Assembly (NCBI GenBank): GCA_038030265.1
Contig: CM075939.1
Location: 16,349,253-16,413,252, forward strand
DNA length: 64,000 nucleotides
Direction of reading: 5' to 3'
Source: Corythucha ciliata
Taxonomy: Eukaryota; Arthropoda; Insecta; Hemiptera; Tingidae
Positions 10,883 to 22,795 of this stretch are shown here, in pieces; the stretch's first letter is position 1; the number at the start of each line of letters is the position of its first letter. The notes below the pieces were generated by a model that was given only the letters and a program-made list of their open reading frames with translations, ran no database searches and was not told where the DNA came from. The translations under genes and the position numbers were made by a program.

Positions 10883-12462
10883 TAGAGTGACCAGATGGCA
10901 AAGTAGTTTCCGAGGACATCTGACTCAAACAAAGTAGGACAAAAGTAGGGCGCTTGCAATGGAAAGTAGGGTATAATAGCAGGACGCCTGAAAACAAGTT
11001 AACAACGACTAATCGCTGATCAGTTTAATGTTAAAATTGTTTACTAGTTTGAATGAATCAAATCCGCAAACTTAGATTTTGTAAGAGTGAAAGCCAGCAT
11101 AATTTAGGTAGGGGCCAAAATGACGAAATTTGGGTTTTGAATAAACCAAATACTGGAATTTGGTCTTTGAAAGAGCCAAATTAATCTATGAATTAGCCAG
11201 TTAACCTAAAAACTGATTTAAGTAGGAGCCGAAAAAGAAAAATCTGTTGAATTGGATTTTTAACAATCCAAATTTGAAATATTTTGTCATGGCACAGAGA
11301 AATTGGAGGTTCAAAACGCCAAAATTTCAAAATTTGCTTTTCTACCGTTCGTATTCCGCCTAAACAGTTATTCGAATTGACTGAACCTGCGAAACTAAAT
11401 TTAGAAATAGCCACGAAATTTGATGTTTGATCAGGCAAATATCCCCAAAATTGGGGCTTAAAGGACCCAAGTTCCCGAGATTGGGTTTTATAGGAGCCCA
11501 GTCCATAAAATTTGGTTTTAATGAGCGAACGTCCACAAAAATGGTTATGAAAGAACAAAACTCACGAAAATTGTTATTGAAAAAGCAATTAAGCTCACGA
11601 AATTTGGTTTTTAAAAGCATGAAAACCCACGAAATTGGGGTAGTAAATTACAAAAATAAATGAAATTTTGTTTTCAAGGTGCCAGATTTGAGATATTTGG
11701 TTACGAAAGAGCGAAAATTGGGTTTGAAAAAGCCGAAATCGCAATTTTTCGCCGTTCGTTTTTTGTCAAGTTATGTTGTCGAACTAACCGAACCCGTGAA
11801 ACTTTTTTGCATAAAGAGCTAACCAAAATTCGCCTTTATACAGGGTGTACAAAAGGCTGCTGGACAGAGAAAAACCAGTGAAGGAGCAACTTTCCACGTT
11901 TCCGAAATTCCGCTTTGTTCCCGAGATATCCGCCATTTTCTGTTTTTCTCAGAAACAGCTTGTTGCACACGCAATTATTATTGCAATAGCAAAACTAAGA
12001 GTCCATAGTCCACTAAATTGGGTTTTGAATAAGTGAAAGTCCACAAAACTGGGTTTTCAAAGAGGAAACCAACGAAATTGGGGTCTTGAAATAGAAAGCC
12101 GCAAGAAATTGGGATTTGAGCGAGACGATTCCACAAAATTTTGTTTTGAAAGAACAAAATTCAGCAAAATAGGGTTGGCAGAGTTAAAATGACGAAATTT
12201 GGTTTTGTAAAGTGCCAAACGCGCGTGTTTGTCTAAATTGTATGTTTCGATGGTTTAATGCTCTAGTTTGTGGTATGAGTGTCAGATACTAAGCCCCTCA
12301 GTTTAAAAGTGAAATATGTTGGGACTGGACTAGACGTTACAAGTTCAGACCGTAAAAAGTAGGACAAGAAAGAGGACAACATTGACCTCCTCCTGACACG
12401 TCCCCGGACGTTGTAAAAAGTAGGACATGTCCGGGGAAAGTATAGGACGTCTGATCACCCTA
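10883..12462. mobile_element. hAT-like element carrying a tandem array
   Basis: The left end TAGAGTGACCAGATG and the inward-read right end TAGGGTGATCAGACG match at 12 of 15 positions. Eight-base flanks GGTTAAGT (10,875-10,882) and GGTTGAGT (12,463-12,470) differ at one base and fit an old 8-bp target duplication. Subterminal regions share ttycc, gaggacat/ccggacat and guanine-rich tagga(c) phrases. Both fit the hAT superfamily. There is no transposase: almost all of the interior (about 11,100-12,230) is a type B array in inverted orientation relative to the type B array outside. The element therefore looks like a hAT MITE whose core is, or has become, a minisatellite. Confidence 0.72.
11100..12230 (-). 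repeat. Type B array inside the hAT-like element
   Basis: Units read gaaattgggttttgaaag then agcc(a)aa and ccac, the reverse complement of the type B unit. Examples are ccgagattgggttttatagg, cacgaaatttggttttta and gaaattggggtcttgaaa. Frames of 60-120 codons occur on both strands here because the roughly 30-bp period keeps phase for several units. They are not genes. Confidence 0.8.
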
Positions 12463-12470
12463 GGTTGAGT

Positions 12471-13950
12471 TCTTCAATACAGCAATTCCGTGGGTTGGGC
12501 TTTTTCAAAGTCAAAATTTTGCGAACATTATATGTTTGCAAATTTAATGAGAAAATTTCATAGGAACGTTTTTTTTTTTCTTTACAAAAATGATTCCACG
12601 GGCTTAGGCTCATTCGAAGACTTAATTTTGAGGATTATTGCCACTCACAAAACTCTATTTCGCGGATTTTTTTTTTCACTCAAATAGCCCATTTCATTGG
12701 ATTGGCTCCGTAAAAAGCCAATTTCAAAGGGCCCACTCGTTCAAAAATCCGACTTCACGAAATTGACTCCCTCCAATAAGCGCAGTTTAATGGGTTTGGG
12801 TATTTAAAAGCAGCAATTTCGTGGAGTCGGAAGTCCAATAAATCAATTTCATGGGCGCGGGCCATTCAATGACTCAAATTTTCAGATTATTGGCACTCAA
12901 TTTCACGTGAATTTCTCACTCAAAAATCAAAATTCGCACGATTGACTTCCTAAAAAGTCAATTTCTCGGAGACTAGGCATTCCAAAATCCTATTTCACGC
13001 TGTTGACTCATTCTAATAAGCAATTCCCCTGGTTTGGGTACTTCATTGAAGCAATTCCGTGAGTTCGACATTTTTGACGTCCAAATTTTGTGGATTTGGC
13101 ACTCACAGAACCCCATTTTATGAATTTTTCGAACCAATTTCGCAATATTGACTCCCCAATGAGCAAGTTTCATGAGGTTGACTCAATCAAAAATTCAATT
13201 TTGTGGATGTATGAGTCGTTCAGAAAAGCGATTCCGTGGGTTTAGACTCATTTGAAGACTTTATTTCCAGTGATTTGACACACATAAGACAATGTCGCTG
13301 GATTGACTCGGAAAATGACCAATTTTGGAGGGTCCACTACTTCAAAAATCCTATTCCACGTGATTGGAACACTTCAATATGCAGTTTCGTGGGTTCGGGT
13401 AATTAATACAGCAATTTCGCTAATTTGGCACTTGGCACGTGGGTTTTCTCACTCAAAAAGCCAATTTCACAGGTTGGATTATCTAAAAAGTAAAACTTGG
13501 GATCAAACCTATTGAAAATCCTATTTCACAGGGTTGACTCATTCTAATGAGCAATTTTAAGGGTTTGCGTTCCTAAATACAGCAATTTCATGAGTTAGGC
13601 TCCTACGAAGTACGAAGTTTGTAGATTTGGCACTTACAGAAGCCAGTTTTACGGCTTATTTGGGTAAATGAAGAACTAATTTCACTTTTCGCTCATAACA
13701 AAAAAGCAATGCCGTCGTTTCGCCTCCTAGGAAAACCTTATTTCGCGGATCTGCCACGTCAAAAACCAATTTCGTGGGGTTGGCTCTTTTAAAAAGCCAA
13801 CTTCACGTATTTCACATCCTCATAATCAAAATTTGCAGGATGTTGGCGTGTTTTGAACTCAAATTTCGTGTTACTGGTCCTTTTAAAAAACAAATTATCG
13901 CAAGGCTCGCCCGTTCAAAAACAATTTCGCGGGATTAGCTGATTCCCCTC
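12471..13950 (+). repeat. Type B degenerate ~31-bp tandem array
   Basis: Long array with phrases such as caatttcgtggagtcgg, gaatttctcactcaaaaa, ccaatttcgtggggttggc and tcacaggttggattatc. The unit alternates an aatttcgtgg core, a g(a)ttggctc phrase and a ttcaaaaagcc phrase. It directly follows the right target duplication of the hAT-like element and continues the remnant on its left. Confidence 0.85.
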
Positions 13951-14016
13951 TCCCCATCATGATATAGAACCACGCAAGGGGGTTTACTGAACTTAATAAA
14001 GAACGAGCGAGAGGTT

Positions 14017-14121
14017 CGGTCCAGTCTCCGACCAGTCCAGACCTGGTCTCGGTACGGTGAGACCAGTATCGAGTAAATAGCTCAGGGAGCCGAAGGGTCT
14101 GAGGAAACGGAGACTGGACCG
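14017..14121. repeat. Inverted repeat with 14-bp perfect arms
   Basis: The arms cggtccagtctccg and cggagactggaccg are exact reverse complements 77 bp apart. Between them are ggtctcggtacggtgagacc phrases that recall the GAGACC-rich ends of the hAT element at 3,513-5,879. It may be a decayed end of that family. Confidence 0.6.
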
Positions 14122-14129
14122 CATCTTCG

Positions 14130-16498
14130 GTGCAATTTTTTCGTTAATGAAGTTATTCCGCGAAATTAGTTTTTTCAATGAGTGCACCGAGCGCGAAATT
14201 GGGTATTTGAAATGAGCCATGCCATGCCCCTCGGGGTCACGACGCGACGCCTCCCCAGAAAATTCTCCGTTATGCGTCGCTCTGCCCACCAATCACGTTT
14301 TTTTAGTCTTTCTTTAGCCTTTCCTGCCTCTCATCCCGAGTTGGGGATCCCTCGAAAAGCGTCTGTCTGCTGTGCGAATGCGGCGAACGAAATCCTTTAA
14401 TTTCTGGTTAGGAACTTAATTACTTCTGGAATAAAAAAAAAGGATGACGTTTCCGTTAAACCCAGCAGAGTATTCACCTGCAACAGCCAGCCCTATAAAA
14501 GAAGGATAAGCGTATGAAGCTCCTATATTCTTCCACCCATGATCTTGGATAGAATTTACCCCCTCTCTCCCACTTTTCTGCTGAAACAACTAAAGATTTA
14601 CCGAGTGTATGTGTTAACTCGATCCTTCATTGCCCTCTTATTCCTGTAGCTCGAACGTTTCCTCCTATACAGCGCCCAGTGACGACACGTTTAGTGGGTA
14701 GTTAAGAGAGCCCTAGTAATAAAAGTTATATTGCTTCTTTCGCTTACTGTTATTGCGCCTCGTAACACCTCCACCCAACCCAAGGCAGAGCTGCGTAGGG
14801 CCTCAACTTGAGAGTGAAGTGAAGTGGAGAATTTCTTGCGTCGGTTCGCACTTTTCTCCCATATAAACCGACGTTGTACGGCTTTCTTTCATACCTATTT
14901 TATAAGTTGCATTGATCATCCCCCCCCCCACAATTTATACTTATGGGTTATGGGTTTTGTAATGAAATAATGCCAAAATGTACCCTCACTTATCGACTAC
15001 CCCTAGGATCTAGTTCTACTAGCTCTTATACGAGTTTTTAGGTGTACCGCACTCCTATGCCGCAGTTCCCAAGTTCCTTTTCGTCAAAATCGTTGAAATT
15101 ACAGCTTCCTAAAATGTGCTTGTATGTGTATAGCTGGAATTTAACGAAAGAATAGAATTGAAAGTGGTTAAGAGGTAATCTCCCAATGAGTGAGGGACTA
15201 GAAACAGGTATGCTAAGATGTTTAAATCATCGTTCAATTTGATTAATGATCCTATTAACTGCTGACAGGTTTCAAACAATCCCGTGTATTTGGGAAAGTG
15301 GGTGGTATTGAATGGGTAATTATTATTAACTCGAACGATGCATAATACTTGTGAAGCTATATGAATGAATATTACTGTTCAAATTTGATGCAAATGGCTT
15401 CTAATTGGCAATCAGCTGAAACTTCATCTCAATGATAAGGGATAGAACTGGGAAGCTTTTTTAGGATGGAAGGGACGGTACGGGGGGAAATAAAATTAAT
15501 TGACGGAGGACCAGTATACTATTAAAAAGAGGCTTTCCCCTTTCCTAATCTCGTCCAGTTAGCAGTGAGACCTCCTGCCTCCTCTTGCTACTCATCCATC
15601 ACGTCACCCCTGAGTGATCTGATTCCCAGAGCTTGGGACGTTTCATTACGTTCGTTAGATTTTAAGAGCGTAATTGACTTTGAGCGAAATCGAATAAGGA
15701 TGCGGGAAGCGTTTTAACTGGTAAAGGAAAATTGATGGTGGAGAGGGTTAGGGGGAGGTAAATCTTAATGGGAAAACGATTTTCTTGAAAGTGGAGAATG
15801 ATGAAGCGAGCTAACAGACTGAAGAGATGGGGTTTAATTAATTCGATTGCTTGCAATACTTAAAAACATTCTGATTTTTCTTCGTTTGAAAAACAGATTT
15901 TTTCTCAGGACAGTGAGGCAATGCAGACAATCGGAATAAAATCATTTTGGTTGATTGTTATCATTATCACTGATTGTGGTGTGATATAAGAGGATTTTTA
16001 CTTATTGTTAGTGTATTTTGATAAAAGTAGGTATAATGAATATCCGAGGGGGACCTTACTCGCAAAATACGATAGACGGGGTTTCCGAGACAGAGCCACT
16101 GCCAGGACAATGTTGTTAACTGGATGAGCTCCCCTACATAGAGCCCACATATAGTCATTAGTTAAAAGGCAGCAAAGAAAAACGAGAACTGGGGTGAGAA
16201 CGATAGGGCTATGGCAAAGGGAAAGGTTAAAGAGGATCCATCATGTCAGACGATCCATCAGTGTCTGGAAAGGACTCAAAAGATCAATCCCGACCCCACC
16301 CCCTCTCGCCACTGCCATCAAAAACCTCACGCTAACCCCACTTTTTGAACGTTGAGGGGGAATGTAGCAGGTGCTGATGTGGAAAGACATCCTTGCCGAC
16401 AAAATTGATCTTACCAGAGCAACGTGTTAATCAGTCACTGATGGCGAAGAGATGTACCCCATAAATATCTTCCTTTTTTATTGAACCAACAACAAATG
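14130..16498. other. Unique non-coding stretch
   Basis: Mixed sequence with pyrimidine-rich tracts and a C run near 14,921. Frames of 60-100 codons on both strands show no domain, no codon-bias contrast and no consistent neighbour. A few type B-like units persist to about 14,210. I see nothing else identifiable. Confidence 0.5.
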
Positions 16499-17430
16499 TT
16501 ATTCAGATTGGTAAACTAAGGTAAATCTAAGAGCTTGGTAAAACGAGGGATAAAGTTGCAGCAAATTTGCCTGCATTGCAAGTTTAAGGTTTTTCAGCAT
16601 TACATTTGGAATCCCATCTTTGGCCTGGACTTGAGTTACGAGAACTCCGAAGAGCTCTGTCAAGTTCGCTGGGAGTGAACGGCACGTGTACCGCTCATTG
16701 CCAGCTTGAGGGTCGAAAACAAGTGGTTCTCGCTCTTCCACTTATTTAATAGCTTGAAAACCCCGTGCATAGCCAGAGTAACTGGATGCACGCTTTATAT
16801 GCGTCGCGAGCAATTCGGCGACCACACCATGATCTCTTTCATAAACGTTATTACTGCGGAGGATCGGAACTTGAGGGCGAGGATAACGGCCCGTAAAGGC
16901 CCGGACCCTATCCCACACCTCTCTTGCCGATGTGCCTGACGAAATTTGCTGTCATAGTCGGCGAGGGAGTAACGTCGTGCTTCTTCAATAACTTTTCTTT
17001 CATGAGCCCGGGCAAGTTTGAATCTGACTAAATGATCCTCATCAGGGTGTCTTCGGAGCTCTCTTAGAGCCCTCTTTTTCCGGCGATGCGCCGCTACACA
17101 CTCTGGCATTCACCAAGGTACCGGTCGCTTGACCGGTTTTCCGCTCCGGCACCGCATCGAGGCCACAACTAACGTATACCTAGTAACATCAACGGTAGGG
17201 TCTCCTGTAAGGGATACCACTTCGAGCCGATCGCTGAAGAGAGCCCAGTCGGCTGATCTTGTCTCCAAGGATAGGGGTGGCACGTAGTTAACGCAAGGCA
17301 CATTTGAGGTCAGGAAAATCGGGAGATGGTCACTCCCATACAGCTCACCCCAAACTGGCCACTCGATCCTTGTTGCTAGTGTTGGGAACGCAAAGGAAAG
17401 TTCAATGTTTCCTCTGAGCCATTCAACAGA
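16499..17430 (-). pseudogene. Non-LTR retrotransposon fragment: endonuclease end to start of RT
   Basis: Read on the minus strand, a frame contains GELYGSDHLPIF, the Ser-Asp-His block near the C-terminus of apurinic-like endonuclease domains of non-LTR elements. This is followed by the usual aromatic-rich DWALFSDRLE segment, then PVPW, an in-frame stop where a second Trp is normal, and MPECVAAHRRKKRALRELRR, the basic linker between endonuclease and reverse transcriptase. A frameshifted continuation at 16,741-16,499 has DGIPNVMLKNL, which matches the start of the RT fingers in Jockey/R1/I-type elements. The rest of RT is missing. Higher GC than the surroundings supports imported coding sequence. 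Stops and frameshifts make it dead. The clade (Jockey, R1 or I) is inferred from the linker style. Confidence 0.8.
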
Positions 17431-18110
17431 AGCGATTGGGATTCATTTATAATTGTTTTCAAGCGATCCCCCGATGGTTATGTAACTTGAGGCAATCGTC
17501 AAGTTTGTAGTACTGTCACTAAAAACTTCGCTGGTGGCAGTAATTTGCGGTGATGGACTCATTTTTGGGCCGAGTAATTTTATTTATTCCGGGGCTTGCC
17601 TTTAGACAATCCCTTCCGTCGACGTCCCCGCGTCCGCCGGTCAGGCCGAGTGGACATATCCGAATCTGCGGAGTCGTCAGACGTGGACTCGTTCACGTCT
17701 GTCCTGCAAAGTTTCACCTTGCACCTTCGCCTTTGCCTGTGACAAATTCGGGTATTTTTGTGAGAATATTGGTAAATTCTTGTTCTGTGGCTCAATTTTG
17801 TGGCAAACAAGAGATGTAGGTGGCTCAGGGAATAAGAAACTTCTGGTAGGTAAGTCAACGCACGGCGGGCGGCCCCTCACACAAGTCGACGGCTTCCGGT
17901 TCTGAATTTCAAATGTTATAAAAAAGACCCTTCGTTCTTTTTAGAGAAAATTGCAACTTCGGCTCTTTTTACGTCAAGTTTTTACGTCAAAATTACCATT
18001 TTTTCATCCAAAAACTTCACGGGTGAATCAACTCATACAAGTACTGGCAAGGAGGGGTGAAAAAATGCCTATACCACGCCAACATAAGAGATGCCAGGCC
18101 TACGGAATAC
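17431..18110 (-). other. Possible upstream part of the same retrotransposon
   Basis: GC-rich sequence carries a 92-codon minus-strand frame (17,858-17,580) that ends in a very basic, Arg-rich tail (RPDRRTRGRRRKGLSKGK). Such tails are seen at the ends of ORF1 proteins of non-LTR elements, but the spacing to the endonuclease block is too short for a complete endonuclease, so either an internal deletion lies between them or the frame is accidental. No zinc knuckle is visible. Confidence 0.3.
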
Positions 18111-18119
18111 AGGATTTTT

Positions 18120-18640
18120 GTAGATCCGGGAAGAGTGAAAATGGGTTTTCGGAGAATTGAACCCACCAAATTGGTTTTTTGAGTGATAGAACTTGTGAAA
18201 TTGATTTTCCAAAAGATCCAAGAACCCGTGAAATTGGTTTATTAAAGAGCCCAATCCACGAAATTGCATTTTTGAAAACCCAAATCCGTGGAATTCGATT
18301 TTCCAAATATCCATAGCACGTGAAATTGGCATCATCAAGATTGAAACCAAACAAAATCGATTTTTGTTTACCTTAAAACTAGGTATTGACTTTTTGAATA
18401 TGCAAACACGCTAAATTAGTTTTTTCAATGCCGAGTTTTTGCAAACCAAACACCGCGAAATCGATTTAAAAAAAAAATCAATTGGAGAGTTTCTAATGAG
18501 CTTCGAGGCCTGTCTTTTACCTGATTTTATCCTAAAATTTGAGGATGGTATTTGGAAATCCAAACGCTGCCTAATCGGTTTTTGAGAGAGCCCACAAAAT
18601 TATTTTCTCGAAGCCCCTAAGGCCCCGAACGTTTGCCTTT
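18120..18640 (-). repeat. Type B array, inverted orientation
   Basis: Units read gaacccgtgaaattggttta then ttaaagagccc; also ccacgaaattgcattttt and cacgtgaaattggcatc. The overlapping minus-strand frames at 18,069-18,354 are repeat-phase artefacts, visible as recurring FH-GF/IPR-like phrases in two frames. Confidence 0.8.
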
Positions 18641-21600
18641 TCGGGATGCGAACCTCTCGGAATTGGCGTTCAAAGGGTCCGAACAAGGGAAATTTGAGGT
18701 TCCAAGTTCTGAATCCACTAAGTTGCCACTGCAAATTGGCGCAGTTTTGTCGGTTATGTGTTCCAGGAAACCTTGAAAGGTGAGAACATCAGGACATTTG
18801 CGTCTGCCCAACTGTGGGGATTCTACTTTGCGCGAGTGCGGGCAGAACGGATTACGGTGCATTTGCACATTTCGAATGCAATCTTATCGGTTTTCGACAA
18901 CATCGGCCAATTTTTAATGATAATTTCTCGACTCATGAGTTTAAGAGGCCGGCCCCATCAAGGGTCATTTTTCAAAGAGTTTCTTAGTAGAAACACAGAG
19001 AGACGTGAGATTGGCGTGATTTATTATAACATCAATCAAGCATACGATAAACAGCAAACTCCCTGAAATACGACTTGGGCCAAAAAACCAAGGTTCCACT
19101 GTCACCCCTCACAAACCGCGAAGAGAGTAATTAGCCTCTTATAGCAGCACATATTAACAATGCGGCCAAACACGTAACATTTCCTCCATGACCCAGTGTA
19201 CACTTCATTGTTCAGAAACTTCACTCAGCGCAGTATGATGATTGCACACTAGGATCAGTATATGACCCCAAAACTCTGTACTCAGTCGTCATAAAGAAAA
19301 TTCGGCCTACAAATTAATATTTTTCACATTTTTTTGTTGTTGCGAATTTTCAGTTTTCCAGTTCACGTTTAATTATTGAATTAATTTATTGACATATCTA
19401 TGAAATTTTCGTGCCAAACAGATCGTGCCGATATATTTTTCACTTTGGAACGATATTTCCAATAATAGAACATTTCAATGCGAGAGAGAAAAGTGGAACT
19501 TTATCCAAGTTCTAAGCTCACGAGGCGCTCGGGCCCCTTCAAGCTGATAATTTCAGTTCTGTCGCGCGGGTTCTTGCCTATTCCCCCAACTGCGGTTTCA
19601 TTTTACTTCGTCGTCGTCACTCCATTTCTTCTATATTCGCTACGCTGAAAAAGAAAATTAAATTATAAACTTGGGAACGACTTCCCCCCTATACCTTTTA
19701 AACGATGCAATACAAGGAAAATGAAAGTCATAATAATAACGTTAAATCACACTTGTGAACCTATTGGAACTCAGAAACTGGAAGAATGTATACAGGCGTC
19801 GATGCCGACACGTGTTGGCAATGAAAAGGGGGACCGACTGGTGGAGGAAGCCTGTAAAAATTACCGTGGCTTGAAGAATTGTACTTTTGAAAGCAATAAC
19901 ACATACGCTGCCACTACAGAAACTAAGTATAGGAGGATGACAGTTGCTTTTAATAGTGTGTTTTCCTTTTGGCAAAGTTTTCGATGTCGCAGTCCCCCTC
20001 CCCTCGCGCTATTAGTTAGCTTGAAAAAGAAAACCTCGGAAGGAAGGGAGAAATGGCTGAAAAATATTTATTGCTAGACTAAAGGCGAAGATGGTGGGAA
20101 CTGAGAGGAAAACACTAAAGGTGAAAAGAAAAAAGATTGCTTTGCTGGAGAGATTTTCCAGAAAAGGGGGAGGGGGTGGTGAGAAAAGTTAGAATTGTGA
20201 TTTAGAGAGTGAGGTGTGTGGATAAACTCTGTTGGAGTGTTGGTGTGGGGGGGGGGAGGGCGGCACTGAACTAACGTGGATGATTCTTCCACAAGCGAGT
20301 TTGGAAGCGAGGAAAAGAAAGAAAAGATGTGTTGAAGGGTGAGAAGCAGAGTGAGAAACCATTTCCTAACCAAGCCCGTTCTTGTCTTAACACTGAATTT
20401 ACACCCACCAAAACCAACGTCTCCTCTTATTTCACGTTGAGGATTTTTTTTTTTTATTTATTCTTGATACATTAGCTTGAATTTATTTTTCCCCATTCTC
20501 ATCTTCTTCTCCACATAATGTATATCACGCGTCTAAAGACTGGTTTACACAATGCCAGGAAGCGAGCCAGTTAACTGGCACCAGTTATTGGAGCCTTTCG
20601 TTTGGCGTCAGTAACTTGCGCCAGTACCATTTAGACCATTCGAGTTACTGGTGCCAATAATCGGAGTTCAAAACAATGGATACCAGATAACGAACGTAAA
20701 CTGATTGATATGATAAGAGAATGTTGCACTGGAAGCTGAAAATTTCGATCACACTGTACCAGCAGATGGAGACCTCTCGTGGTGGGTAGCCAGAGCGTTA
20801 TTTTTTGACTGCACTGGCACGGGACTGGCTCCAGCAAATGTTTACATGGACATGGAGCAGGTCAAAGAAGGCGCCAGCTACTGAAACACGGTCACTGGTC
20901 TCTTGACCAGTGTCTATCTTCTCTTGACAGAGTTTATGATCGACGAAAGAAGAAATAGCTTTATCACTAATAAACGAGAACAAAAAAGCGTTCTTAAAAA
21001 AAGAAAACATTTATATCCCTGGATGGTGCAAGTCTCTGCACCTCTACGAAAATTAGAACGTTCAGCCGTCAACTGTGATGGCCAAACAGAATCGTTTAGG
21101 CCCTCAGCAATTAAACCAAATTTGATCTTCTCCGGTCCTAAAGAGTGACTGAGGGTCATAATTATTAAGTTTCGAGGTCAAATATGTTTCGTGAGTTTGG
21201 TAAATAGTGAGCCACAATTGGTGGCGCCTGGGGGACTGGGCTAAAATATGCGTTTTACATGCGAATAGACTAGGTTCTTGAGGCAACATGTCCAGTTTCA
21301 AGCGTCAGTAGTCAGAAAAATTGACAGTCTCTGGGCTTCTTGGACGGTTCTCAGAATATTATCGATAATAGTTCCTGGGGTTAACCTGCGAAAAATGATG
21401 GACATTTTTACGGCGAAGAATCAGCTTACAGGAGAAAACTTTGAAAGTTTTAAGTTTTTCCGCCAGTTTCTGCAGCCATATTTCAATGTTATTGGTTCCT
21501 TGCAGAGAAAAGGCCCAATTTTTCAAGTCATCGAGGCCGAATAGTTTAATCATTAAAACCCGAGTTTCATGGCCAAATAGGCAGTTTCCAAATTGTTCTC

Positions 21601-21719
21601 CGGCACTCGCCTACCGGAACCGCCCGGGGCGCCATGACCTAAGGGGTGCGTCTATAAAAATGACGAGGGGGGGGGGGAGGTGGACGAGAAAAAATGACCT
21701 GAGGAGCGCATTTGCATAT
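18641..21719. other. Unique non-coding stretch
   Basis: No recognisable gene. A 118-codon plus-strand frame (19,721-20,077) has a start but no homologue or domain I know, and it overlaps another frame on the opposite strand, so I do not call it. Near 20,540-20,660 the phrase ctggtttacacaatgccag and nested tggcaccagtta inverted copies recall a MITE terminus, but I cannot find the opposite end. The stretch includes G runs at 20,246 and 21,667. Confidence 0.45.
20893..20912. repeat. Short perfect palindrome
   Basis: CACTGGTC and GACCAGTG are exact reverse complements separated by four bases. It sits in sequence rich in ctggc/ccag motifs that may belong to a decayed inverted-repeat element starting near 20,540. 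Confidence 0.7.
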
Positions 21720-22480
21720 TTTATTTAGCCGTGAATTACAGAGCTTTTCCTCTACATTTTATCCGCGGATTAATGATTTTTCTCAAGTTTAGCCGTGAAG
21801 TAGCGTTTTTATTCCATGTTAGCGATTTTTCACAATTTGTGCCATGAATTGAATTTATCCTCGATTTTTGCAGCAAATTAGCGACTTTTAACCTTTTCAG
21901 CAGTGAATTGGCACTTTGAGCTGCAAGTATAGCGTTTTTCGTTCATTTCAGCCTCGCTAATCAGTGATTTTTCTCAATATTGTTCGAAAATTAGCGGAAC
22001 TATTTTTGCACCGCATTAACATTTTTTTCAACTTTCAGCTATGGGCTAGAGCTTTTTTTTTAGTTTTAGGCTCGAATTTGCCTCCAGAAGCTACGGATTT
22101 GCGTTTTCCGCAATTTTAGCTGCGAGTCAGCGTCATTACTAAATCATTCAAGAAAAAATCTGGCTTTTCACCTTTTATTTTTTTTAACGGGCGATTTCTG
22201 CAATTTTAGTTGCGAATTTGTCATTTTTGCCTATTGTATAGCCTTAGGGTTTTTTTTCGCCTTTTAGCGCTTACAGTAAATCAAAAACTGTGCCACGTCT
22301 CAATCGTACTAACAGAAAATTAGCGTTTTTTTCTTCATTTTAGCCGTAAAGTAGCATCTAGGCAACGCGTATCAGCGATTTTTTCTGAATTTCTGTTTGG
22401 ATGTTTCATTGAAATGTCACTAATGAACGCTTTTCGACAGTTTTAGCCACGAATATTAACGCTTTTCCCCAAATTTTTGC
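21720..22480 (-). repeat. Type A array, inverted orientation
   Basis: Units read as the reverse complement of type A: ttttagccgtgaattagcg phrases separated by tttttctcaa. Examples are tttagccgtgaagtagcg, attttagttgcgaatttg and gttttagccacgaat. It converges on a forward-oriented type A block about 90 bp further right, giving a tail-to-tail arrangement. Confidence 0.82.
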
Positions 22481-22569
22481 TGTGTTTTCCTGTATGTATG
22501 TACCTGCATACAAAGAACCTAAAAATACTCATTATTCCAACTTTAAGCTTTTCGGGCCCTACGCTCCTA

Positions 22570-22795
22570 TCCCGGTAAGCTACTAATTCGCGGACTGAAG
22601 TGACAATAAGTGCTAAATGACGGCTAAAATTAAGAAAAATACTTAGCTACTTCGCGGCTGAAGTTTACTCAAAGCTTCCGCGGATAAAGTATAAAAAAAT
22701 TGTGGAAAGGACAGTTTTCGTGGCTCAAACTGAGAAAAAGCGCTAATTCATAAGCGAAAAAATCGCTAAATTCGAAGTTCTTCGAGATTCTTCTG
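22570..22795 (+). repeat. Type A array, forward orientation
   Basis: About eight units such as aattcgcggactgaagtgac, tgacggctaaaattaag and gctaattcataagcg. With the inverted block on its left it forms a large imperfect foldback, the centre of which (22,480-22,570) is non-repetitive. Confidence 0.75.

Noticed and set aside
11193..11558. 121-codon minus-strand open frame
   Set aside because: It lies wholly in the inverted type B array; overlapping frames on both strands repeat the same motifs, as expected from a period near 30 bp.
17580..17858. ORF1 protein of the non-LTR element
   Set aside because: Only the Arg-rich tail is suggestive; no zinc knuckle or coiled coil, and the distance to the endonuclease block is too short for an intact element.
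19721..20077. 118-codon plus-strand open frame
   Set aside because: No recognisable motif, overlapped by an opposed frame, and no promoter or partner exon seen.
20540..20912. MITE starting at ctggtttacacaatgccag
   Set aside because: No matching inverted terminus or target duplication could be found downstream.
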